DNA of 7,380 nucleotides from Oceanospirillaceae bacterium. Lineage in GTDB: Bacteria > Pseudomonadota > Gammaproteobacteria > Pseudomonadales > Balneatricaceae. The stretch is from positions 1 to 7,380 of the forward strand of contig JAGSHA010000154.1 in NCBI GenBank assembly GCA_023954795.1. Reading direction: 5' to 3'. Shown piece after piece: positions 1-5,377 of this stretch (the first letter of the stretch is position 1; every line of letters begins with the position of its first letter). The translations under genes were made by a program, and so were the position numbers. The notes below the pieces were generated by a model, which made no database searches, had not been told where the DNA came from, and saw only the letters and a program-made list of their open reading frames with translations.

Positions 1-622
1 AGCAATTGGGCACTATTCACATAACGGTATTCGCCTGCTCAAATCGGGTCGGCTGGAAGACACCGAGAAAAACCTGAATCAGATTTCCAACCTGAAAAAG
101 CGCGCAACAACGATTATCACCCGCCTTAAATCACTGGCCCTCAATCAGCCGGTGAATCTGGTGGTGGTAGATATTCAGCATGTTGTTGAGAATGCCCTTC
201 TGATGCTTGAAGGTGACGAGGTCAGGAAGTTAACCACCATCGACGTCACTTTCCAGAAGCAGAAGAATTTGGTAAAAGCGGACTCCGTTCAGCTTGAGCA
301 GGTTGTCCTGAACCTGATTACCAATGCTCTGGATGCGGTGACCGATCAGCCTGAAAAACGGATCACGATCAACTGCCGACATGAACATGGCCGTATAGAA
401 ATACATGTGCAAGACAGCGGTCCCGGTATTAGCAGCGCGTTAAGAGAGCAAATATTCGAGCCGTTCTTTACCACCAAACGACGTAATCAGAGCCTGGGAC
501 TCGGTTTATCCATTTCCTATAACATAATTAAGAAGTTTAACGGCAAGCTGACCGTAGACGATGAATCGGACACCGGCGCATCGTTCTGTATTCAGCTACC
601 CGAATACCGGAGTGATAAGTGA
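1..622 (+). CDS. dctB: DctB-type sensor histidine kinase, C-terminal part (5' end outside window)
   Basis: The frame is open from base 2 to the TGA at 620-622 (206 codons) and has no start in the window, so this is the end of a larger protein. The visible part begins in the dimerisation helix, apparently just after the phospho-accepting His of an H-x-LNQPLA-type box, because it opens with AIGHYSHNGIRLL. It continues through the second dimerisation helix and then a complete HATPase domain: N box (LEQVVLNLITNALDAV, about bases 293-340), G1 (DSGPGI), F box (IFEPFFTTK) and G2 (LGLGLSIS). This helix pattern (GRLEDTEKNL...RATTIITRLKSLA) is typical of the DctB branch, whose members normally carry two membrane segments and a periplasmic sensor domain upstream. 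Role: autophosphorylates in response to an external carboxylate and passes the phosphate to the next gene's product. The related MifS (2-oxoglutarate) and AauS (acidic amino acids) kinases cannot be excluded, since the sensor domain is missing. A GTG at 152 is internal, not a start. Confidence 0.9.
   Translation, partial: AIGHYSHNGIRLLKSGRLEDTEKNLNQISNLKKRATTIITRLKSLALNQPVNLVVVDIQHVVENALLMLEGDEVRKLTTIDVTFQKQKNLVKADSVQLEQVVLNLITNALDAVTDQPEKRITINCRHEHGRIEIHVQDSGPGISSALREQIFEPFFTTKRRNQSLGLGLSISYNIIKKFNGKLTVDDESDTGASFCIQLPEYRSDK
609..612 (+). promoter_or_regulatory. Ribosome binding site for dctD
   Basis: GGAG lies nine bases before the ATG at 622, inside the last codons of the kinase gene. It supports ATG 622 over the GTG at 619, which is only six bases from the GGAG, and over the in-frame ATG at 634. 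The arrangement implies translational coupling between kinase and regulator. Confidence 0.6.
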
Positions 623-1971
623 TGAGTTCAGCCATGCATCATGGCCAGGTCATCGTCATCGATGACGAAGAGATCGTACGCGAATCAATGATCCAAACCC
701 TTGAGCTGGAGGGCTATACCGCGGCGGCTTTTGAGGATCCGCGCGCCGCGATAGCCGAATGTTCCATGAATTGGCTGGGTGTCATTATCTGTGATGTACG
801 TATGGACATCATGCACGGGCTGGAGGTCTTACAGAAAATACTGGAGATCGACCCGGAAATACCGGTCATCATGTTTAGCGGCCACTCTGACATCGCCATT
901 GCGATTGAAGCAATTCGTAAAGGGGCCTACGACTTTCTTGAAAAAAATGATGACCCTCAACACCACCTGAATACCGTCGAGCGCGCCTGGAAGAAACGCG
1001 AACTGGTGCTGGAAAATCGTCGGTTACGCCAAGCCATCGACGGGCAACACGAGATTGATAAACGCTTGGTGGGACAGACCGAAATCATGGTGCGACTTCG
1101 GGATACCGTTCTACAGTTAGCTCAAGTGGATGTGGATCTGATCATCAACGGTGAAACCGGTACCGGCAAAGAGGTTGTTGCAAAGTGCCTTCACGACTTC
1201 AGCCCCCGTAAGGATAACCCCTTTGTTGCACTGAACTGCGGGGCGGTCACCGAATCGGTGATAGAGAGTGAACTGTTTGGTCATGAAGCTGGCTCTTTCA
1301 CCGGCGCAAACAAGAAACGGATCGGCAAGCTTGAATACGCCAGTGGCGGCACGCTGTTTCTGGATGAGATCGAGAGCATGCCCCCCTCTCTTCAGATCAG
1401 GCTACTGCGCGTCCTGCAAGAGCGAACCCTGCAGCGCTTAGGCGGCAACGAGGATATCAACGTTGATATCCGGGTGATCGCGGCCTCCAAAGAGGAACTG
1501 AGAGATGCGGCTGACCGGGGAACGTTTAGGGAAGATCTCTACTACCGACTGAATGTAGCTAATATCGATCTGCCCAGCCTGAATCAGCGAAAGGATGATA
1601 TCCCACTTCTCTTCAGCCATTTCGCAGAACAGGCGTGTCAGCGATTTAACCGTGAGAGCAGACCTGTCAGCGACTTTCTGCTGCAGCAACTCTGTCTGCA
1701 ATCCTGGCCGGGCAACGTCAGGGAACTGCGCAACGCGGCAGAGCGCTGGTCTCTGGGTTTACCCTTCGGCAGCAATATCAGCATCTCAGAAACGCCAAAG
1801 GAAGGGAATCTGGATGAACTGGTTGCCTGCTATGAGCGGGAGATTATCTTATCGGCACTCAAGGCCAACGAAGGTCAGGTTGAATTAACCGCCCAGGCAT
1901 TGGGTATCCCGCGTAAGAAGCTGTACCTGCGGATGAAGAAGTATGACCTGGATCGCAAGGACTTTGGCTGA
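622..1971 (+). CDS. dctD: DctD-type sigma54-dependent response regulator
   Basis: A 449-residue NtrC-family activator of normal length with three domains. The receiver (about residues 9-125) has the acidic pair D14/D15, phospho-acceptor D58 in CDVRM, S86 at the switch Ser/Thr position and K108. The AAA+ domain (about 150-385) has Walker A GETGTGKE (177-184), the sigma54-contact loop as GSFTGA (224-229, usually GAFTGA), Walker B GGTLFLDE (242-249) and arginine-finger region REDLYYRLN (303-311). A Fis-type helix-turn-helix lies near the C-terminus (about 421-443, ELTAQALGIPRKKLYLRM). ATG 622 shares its A with the kinase TGA, so the two genes are coupled. When phosphorylated it should oligomerise on upstream sites and use ATP to open sigma54 promoters; the obvious target is the dctP promoter just downstream. 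Oddities: the usual RMP after the phospho-Asp is RMD, and the usual KP of the receiver is KN. MifR or AauR-like identity is possible because they share this architecture. Confidence 0.93.
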   Translation: MSSAMHHGQVIVIDDEEIVRESMIQTLELEGYTAAAFEDPRAAIAECSMNWLGVIICDVRMDIMHGLEVLQKILEIDPEIPVIMFSGHSDIAIAIEAIRKGAYDFLEKNDDPQHHLNTVERAWKKRELVLENRRLRQAIDGQHEIDKRLVGQTEIMVRLRDTVLQLAQVDVDLIINGETGTGKEVVAKCLHDFSPRKDNPFVALNCGAVTESVIESELFGHEAGSFTGANKKRIGKLEYASGGTLFLDEIESMPPSLQIRLLRVLQERTLQRLGGNEDINVDIRVIAASKEELRDAADRGTFREDLYYRLNVANIDLPSLNQRKDDIPLLFSHFAEQACQRFNRESRPVSDFLLQQLCLQSWPGNVRELRNAAERWSLGLPFGSNISISETPKEGNLDELVACYEREIILSALKANEGQVELTAQALGIPRKKLYLRMKKYDLDRKDFG

Positions 1972-1991
1972 TCAGCGCAACACACACCGAG

Positions 1992-2009
1992 TGAGTCAAA
2001 AGTGACTCA
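1992..2009 (+). promoter_or_regulatory. Perfect inverted repeat, probable DctD upstream activating site
   Basis: TGAGTCA, four bases (AAAG), then TGACTCA: two perfectly complementary 7-base arms. It sits roughly 135-150 bases upstream of the predicted transcription start, where activator sites of dct promoters usually lie. No T-run follows, so it is not a convincing terminator for dctD. Binding by the adjacent regulator is inferred from position. Confidence 0.55.
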
Positions 2010-2025
2010 GGCAATAAAAACCGTC

Positions 2026-2042
2026 TGAGTCAAAACCGTCCC
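2026..2042 (+). promoter_or_regulatory. Second, degenerate activator half-site
   Basis: TGAGTCAAAA at 2026-2035 repeats exactly the left half of the inverted repeat that starts at 1992, with an offset of 34 bases (about three helical turns). The right half is poorly conserved. A strong site paired with a weak one on the same DNA face is the usual layout for cooperative binding by DctD-type activators. A short direct repeat, AAAACCGTC, also occurs on either side of the TGAGT (2017-2025 and 2032-2040). Confidence 0.42.
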
Positions 2043-2117
2043 AACACTCACCAACCCAAAATAGGTACATAATCATAACCCACTGTTTATAAACGATTTT
2101 TAATTTTTCTTCAGGTT

Positions 2118-2133
2118 TGGCCCCGGCCTTGCA
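2118..2133 (+). promoter_or_regulatory. Sigma54 (-24/-12) promoter of dctPQM
   Basis: TGGCCCCGGCCTTGCA has GG at 2119-2120 and GC at 2131-2132 with exactly ten bases between, and fits the consensus TGGCACGRNNNTTGCW at all but two positions. Transcription should start near 2144, giving a leader of about 50 bases before the dctP ATG at 2194. Its position directly downstream of an NtrC-family activator gene and upstream of a TRAP operon strongly supports the call. The stretch between activator sites and promoter is AT-rich and contains the 10-base palindrome GTTTATAAAC (2085-2094). I see no good IHF consensus there. Confidence 0.85.
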
Positions 2134-2182
2134 ATATCAGTTATAGCCAATGCCATCGGTATGGTTAACAAAACTGAGATCT

Positions 2183-2186
2183 GGAG
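2183..2186 (+). promoter_or_regulatory. Ribosome binding site for dctP
   Basis: GGAG is seven bases before the ATG at 2194. It decides the start: the in-frame ATG at 2161 has no such site and would add eleven residues in front of a well-formed signal peptide. Confidence 0.7.
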
Positions 2187-2193
2187 AATAATA

Positions 2194-3180
2194 ATGAAAC
2201 GTTTTACCCATAAAGCCGCTGTACTGCTTACATCCCTGCTCACGCTGGGGGCCACCAGCAATGTATTAGCAGAGAAGCGCTGGGATATGCCAACCCCTTA
2301 CGGAGATGGTACACACCAGACCCAGGTAGCACGCAGCTTTGCTAAAGAAGTGAACGCCAATTCCGATGGCAAGCTGACGATCAACATCCACTCCGGTGGC
2401 TCTCTCATCAAACATCCGGAAATCCACCGCGCGGTTAAGACTCGTCAGGTACCTGTCGGTGAAGTGTTTATCGGCCGCCTCGGTAATCTCAACCCTATTT
2501 TCAAGCTGGACAACATTCCGTTTCTGGCAACCGATTTTGATAGCGCTGAAAAACTCTACCAGGCGTCTAAGCCCGAGCTGACAAAGGCGCTGGCCAAAGA
2601 AAACCTGATCTTGTTGTACACCTCGCCATGGCCTGCTCAGGACCTGTACACCAACAAAGACGTTAATGGTTTGACGGACCTGAAGGGTTTGAAGATGCGC
2701 TCTTACAGCCCAACCACGTCTCGTCTGGCTGATCTGATGGGAACAACACCCGTCAACATTCCGTTCAGTGATGTTGCCCAGGCATTCACTACCAACGCCA
2801 TTGACGCCATGATCACGTCCCCAAGCACCGGCGTAAACGGTCAGAGCTGGGACTACATCTCCCACTTCACCACGATCCACGCGTGGATTCCTAAGAACAT
2901 GGTGTTTGCCAACAAGCGTCTGTTCGATCGTCTGGATGAAAACACCCAGCAGGTGATCCTGACAGCCGCTGCGAATGCAGAGAAAAAAGGTTGGGCACTG
3001 GGTCGTAAGCTGGCGGTAGAGCACACCGACACACTGGCTAAAAACGGTATGAAAGTGGGCGAGCCAAGTGCTCAGCTGATTAACGAACTGGAAGCGATCG
3101 GTTCCACCATGGTCAATGAGTGGGTGAGCGAAGCGGGTGATTCCGGTCGTGCCGTATTGAACGCCTATCAGCAGCTTTAA
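2194..3180 (+). CDS. dctP: TRAP transporter periplasmic substrate-binding protein (DctP family)
   Basis: A 328-residue precursor, normal length for the family. It has a Sec signal peptide (MKR, hydrophobic stretch about residues 8-25, cleavage probably after A26 in VLA-EK). The mature part shows DctP-family landmarks: the early TPYGDGTHQTQVARSFAKEV segment, LDNIPFLATDFDSAEKLY, and the GLKMRSYS motif, whose R169 matches the conserved arginine that pairs with the substrate carboxylate. Later come FSDVAQAFTTNAIDAMITSP and a PKNMVFANKRLFDRL segment. In the periplasm it captures an organic acid and delivers it to the DctQM membrane complex encoded next. Expression is expected from the sigma54 promoter upstream. 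The substrate cannot be read from sequence alone: a C4-dicarboxylate is likely given the DctB/DctD partner genes, but 2-oxoglutarate or another carboxylate is possible. Confidence 0.93.
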   Translation: MKRFTHKAAVLLTSLLTLGATSNVLAEKRWDMPTPYGDGTHQTQVARSFAKEVNANSDGKLTINIHSGGSLIKHPEIHRAVKTRQVPVGEVFIGRLGNLNPIFKLDNIPFLATDFDSAEKLYQASKPELTKALAKENLILLYTSPWPAQDLYTNKDVNGLTDLKGLKMRSYSPTTSRLADLMGTTPVNIPFSDVAQAFTTNAIDAMITSPSTGVNGQSWDYISHFTTIHAWIPKNMVFANKRLFDRLDENTQQVILTAAANAEKKGWALGRKLAVEHTDTLAKNGMKVGEPSAQLINELEAIGSTMVNEWVSEAGDSGRAVLNAYQQL

Positions 3181-3191
3181 TCTTTTGATCA

Positions 3192-3227
3192 GGTAACGCC
3201 TGACGCTTTCAACAATCAGGCGTTACC
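3192..3227 (+). repeat. Perfect 12-bp stem-loop between dctP and dctQ
   Basis: GGTAACGCCTGA (3192-3203) and TCAGGCGTTACC (3216-3227) are fully complementary around a 12-base loop, starting 11 bases after the dctP stop. No T-run follows (next bases are CCGACC), so it is not a classical intrinsic terminator. Such hairpins after the binding-protein gene of a transport operon commonly protect the upstream mRNA or attenuate read-through, so that the soluble protein outnumbers the membrane subunits. That role is inferred here. Confidence 0.75.
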
Positions 3228-3352
3228 CCGACCAATACGATGCATGCATACATTATAAAAAACCTATAAACCCGACTATTTCGGATGATCAGTCCGACAT
3301 AACAGTAATAAGGATGTTGGGGTTTCTGGTCAGGCAATCGGGTGAGAATAAA
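3228..3352 (+). other. dctP-dctQ spacer with small symmetric elements
   Basis: This gap holds the palindrome ATGCATGCAT (3240-3249) and a weak 5-bp hairpin, TCGGA (3281-3285) with TCCGA (3293-3297). A TATAAA at 3254-3259 has no matching -35 box. I see no convincing promoter or gene, so dctQM are probably transcribed by read-through from the sigma54 promoter. Confidence 0.4.
3341..3346 (+). promoter_or_regulatory. Ribosome binding site for dctQ
   Basis: GGTGAG lies six bases before the ATG at 3353. The alternative in-frame ATG at 3314 has AGG directly abutting it with no spacing and would add thirteen residues that do not look like the family's N-terminus, so 3353 is preferred. Confidence 0.6.
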
Positions 3353-3865
3353 ATGCAAACACTCAAACACTACTTTTACTTACTTTCAGCGGTGTTATCG
3401 GGCACCTGTCTGGTCGCGATGACTGTGCTGATTCTGGCTCAGATAGCCGCGCGAACATTCGGCGTCATCATTCCATCCTCTGAAGACTTCGCAGGCTGGT
3501 TACTGTCCGCAACCATCTTTTTCGGTCTGGCTTATACCTTTAATACCGGCAATCACATCCGGGTCACTATCCTGCTCACCCGCTTGGGTGGAAAAACGCG
3601 TCGCCTGGTTGAGTTCATCAACCTGTCAGCGGGCACCCTCATTAGTGGCTACCTCGCGTATTACACCGCCTATACGGTTTACGAATCCTATATCTATGAG
3701 GATGTAACCGATACGTATCTGGCGATGCCGCTCTGGATCGTACAGTCCCCGATGGCCCTTGGCTCTCTGTTTCTCCTGATCGCCCTTGTCGATAGTTATG
3801 TCTCGGCATTACAGGGAGAGAAACCGGGATTTATCGCCCACGAAGATGCCTTAAGCGCGGAGTAA
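3353..3865 (+). CDS. dctQ: TRAP transporter small membrane subunit (DctQ family)
   Basis: A 170-residue protein with four predicted membrane helices (roughly residues 8-33, 45-65, 86-108 and 124-150), as expected for DctQ. Recognisable family marks are the SSEDFAGWLLSATIFFGLAYTF stretch split by helix 2, the GNHIRV turn that follows (normally G-x-HI-RV/VD), and the helix-4 PLWIVQSPMALGSLF segment. It joins DctM in the inner membrane to form the translocating complex that accepts substrate from the binding protein. The stop at 3863-3865 is only three bases before the dctM start, so the two are translationally linked. The charged, soluble tail (about 151-170) is unremarkable. Start chosen at ATG 3353 because of the well-spaced GGTGAG. 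Confidence 0.92.
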   Translation: MQTLKHYFYLLSAVLSGTCLVAMTVLILAQIAARTFGVIIPSSEDFAGWLLSATIFFGLAYTFNTGNHIRVTILLTRLGGKTRRLVEFINLSAGTLISGYLAYYTAYTVYESYIYEDVTDTYLAMPLWIVQSPMALGSLFLLIALVDSYVSALQGEKPGFIAHEDALSAE

Positions 3866-3868
3866 GTC

Positions 3869-5173
3869 ATGGATATTTCATTAGTCAGTTTTATTTTAGT
3901 GGTTTGCATGCTGTTGATGCTGACCAGTGGCGTTTGGGTTGCACTCACCCTGACCGGCATCTCTATTATCGGGTTGCAGTTGATCGGTAATGACAGCATC
4001 GGGCTGCTACTGGGCACCTCATCCTGGAGTGCTGTAACCGGATGGTCCCTGACCGCCCTGCCCCTGTTTATCTGGATGGGCGAAATCCTGTTCCGTACCC
4101 GACTGTCTCAAGACCTGTTTGAAGGCCTGGCACCGATACTTTCCCGGTTTCCAGGCAAGTTATTGCATGTAAATATCCTGAGTTGTGGCATCTTTGCCGC
4201 AGTATCCGGCTCCTCTGCGGCAACGGCCGCGACTATCGGCCGAATGACACTGCCGGAACTGTCACGTCGTGGATACAGCGAATCCATGGCCATCGGCACA
4301 CTCGCCGGGTCTGGTACTTTGGGCCTGCTTATCCCACCGTCAATCATCCTGATCGTCTACGGTGTTTCAGCGGAGGTCTCCATCGCACGCCTGTTTCTGG
4401 CCGGTGTACTGCCCGGTCTGGTGCTGATTTTGCTGTTCATGGCATTCACTGCGGGCTGGACCTTGATGCAGGGTCGTAAAGGAGAAGTCGCCGATAACGT
4501 CCAGTACACCACTAAAGAGAAAATTCAGGCACTGAAAAAGCTGATTCCGATCGTCCTCCTGATCGGCGGTGTTCTGGGTTCGATCTATCAGGGTGTTGCT
4601 ACACCCACAGAAGCCGCGGCATTCGGGGTTGCAGGCTCCTTCCTGTTGTCTTTCATATTGGGCAGTTTTACGCTGAGCGGCTTCATCGACAGCGTTGCAG
4701 GCGCAGTGAAAAACTCCTGCATGCTGGGCCTGATTCTGGTGGGCGCCCACTTTCTAACATTGGCCATGGGTTTTATCGGTATTCCGAGTGCCCTTGCCAC
4801 GTGGATCTCTGATCTGGGCCTGTCTCCCATCGAACTGATTCTCTATCTCACCGTGTTCTTCGTCATCATGGGCTGTTTCCTCGACGGTATTTCAGTGATC
4901 GTCCTGACCACATCCGTCGTGCTACCGATGGTAACCCAGGCCAATATTGACCTGCTGTGGTTTGGTATCTTCCTGGTGCTGGTTGTCGAGATGTCGCAGA
5001 TCACTCCCCCAGTGGGGTTCAACCTCTTTGTGATTCAGGCGCTTACCGGAAAGAGCATCATCTATGTGGCAAAGGCGGCCCTGCCTTTCTTCTTTATGAT
5101 CGCAATCGCCATCGTATTGATCACCGCCTATCCATCCATTGTGCTGTACCTGCCAACCCTGATGACATCCTGA
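3869..5173 (+). CDS. dctM: TRAP transporter large membrane subunit (DctM family)
   Basis: A 434-residue, very hydrophobic protein of standard DctM length, with about a dozen predicted membrane segments. Family signatures are clear: ALPLFIWMGEIL in the first third, SGSSAATAATIG (residues 113-124), the RRGYSESMAIGTLAGSGTLG region leading to GLLIPPSI (152-159), the mid-protein ATPTEAAAFG motif, and a second-half mirror ending in QITPPVGFNLFVIQ. The two related halves reflect the inverted-repeat fold of this transporter superfamily, in which each half contributes a hairpin and sodium/substrate site. It is the elevator-type permease driven by an ion gradient. GGAG at 3859-3862, inside the dctQ end, is its ribosome binding site (six bases before the ATG). 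It is the last gene of the transporter operon; no clear terminator follows. Confidence 0.95.
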   Translation: MDISLVSFILVVCMLLMLTSGVWVALTLTGISIIGLQLIGNDSIGLLLGTSSWSAVTGWSLTALPLFIWMGEILFRTRLSQDLFEGLAPILSRFPGKLLHVNILSCGIFAAVSGSSAATAATIGRMTLPELSRRGYSESMAIGTLAGSGTLGLLIPPSIILIVYGVSAEVSIARLFLAGVLPGLVLILLFMAFTAGWTLMQGRKGEVADNVQYTTKEKIQALKKLIPIVLLIGGVLGSIYQGVATPTEAAAFGVAGSFLLSFILGSFTLSGFIDSVAGAVKNSCMLGLILVGAHFLTLAMGFIGIPSALATWISDLGLSPIELILYLTVFFVIMGCFLDGISVIVLTTSVVLPMVTQANIDLLWFGIFLVLVVEMSQITPPVGFNLFVIQALTGKSIIYVAKAALPFFFMIAIAIVLITAYPSIVLYLPTLMTS

Positions 5174-5261
5174 CGACGAGGAAGACACACACTTAACGTC
5201 TGAATAAGCGGGCCTCACTTCATAGAAGCGGGGTCAGCGATAGGGAGTAACAACTGACAGG

Positions 5262-5298
5262 GACGTTACTGCTATAGACGTCACCACATGGACGTTAC
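5262..5298 (+). repeat. Three GACGTYAC direct repeats, possible operator
   Basis: GACGTTAC (5262-5269), GACGTCAC (5277-5284) and GACGTTAC (5291-5298) recur at 15- and 14-base offsets. The first and third are also preceded by G (GGACGTTAC). They flank and overlap a TATAGA box and lie about 80-115 bases before the dehydrogenase start, where operators often sit. The first copy can also pair with upstream AGTAAC (5246-5251 with GTTACT 5265-5270). Which protein binds, if any, cannot be told from the sequence. Confidence 0.45.
5270..5278 (+). promoter_or_regulatory. Possible extended -10 promoter for the glutamate dehydrogenase gene
   Basis: TGCTATAGA matches an extended -10 element (TGnTATAAT-like, hexamer TATAGA at 5273-5278). 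No good -35 hexamer sits 16-18 bases upstream, so the call is weak. It would start transcription near 5285, inside the GACGTYAC repeat cluster. No GG-N10-GC sigma54 element is visible in this gap. Confidence 0.3.
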
Positions 5299-5306
5299 CA
5301 ATATGA

Positions 5307-5334
5307 GCCGGTATCAGCATCTGGCGCTACCGGC
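5307..5334 (+). repeat. 7-bp stem-loop in the dehydrogenase leader
   Basis: GCCGGTA (5307-5313) and TACCGGC (5328-5334) are perfectly complementary around a 14-base loop, ending 43 bases before the ATG at 5378. No T-run follows on either strand, so an intrinsic terminator for the TRAP operon is not supported. It may be a leader hairpin or a processed 3' end of the upstream mRNA. Confidence 0.45.
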
Positions 5335-5377
5335 GAGACGATGAACCCCAACCTATGAAATATAGTTGGATGAGATC

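Noticed and set aside
152..622. Treating the GTG at 152 as the start of a short ATPase-like protein
   Set aside because: The frame is open back to base 2 and the upstream residues match the kinase dimerisation helices, so this is the truncated end of a full kinase.
1992..2009. Inverted repeat as a rho-independent terminator of dctD
   Set aside because: The stem is short with only three GC pairs and no T-run follows on the + strand; the position fits an activator site better.
2266..3024. Long 252-codon open frame on the minus strand opposite dctP
   Set aside because: It lies entirely within a well-supported gene, its product is cysteine- and valine-rich with no recognisable family, and no ribosome binding site or promoter is evident. 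It is most likely a by-product of dctP codon usage.
3254..3259. TATAAA as a -10 box for an internal dctQM promoter
   Set aside because: The bases 16-18 upstream (around ACCAAT) do not resemble a -35 element and there is no extended -10.
4367..4750. Minus-strand open frame opposite dctM (127 codons)
   Set aside because: The translation is a Gln/Cys/His-rich low-complexity string typical of antisense reading of a hydrophobic membrane protein.
5262..5298. GACGTYAC repeats as a CRISPR array or plasmid iterons
   Set aside because: The repeats are only eight bases, number three, and have no spacer pattern, cas gene or replication gene nearby.
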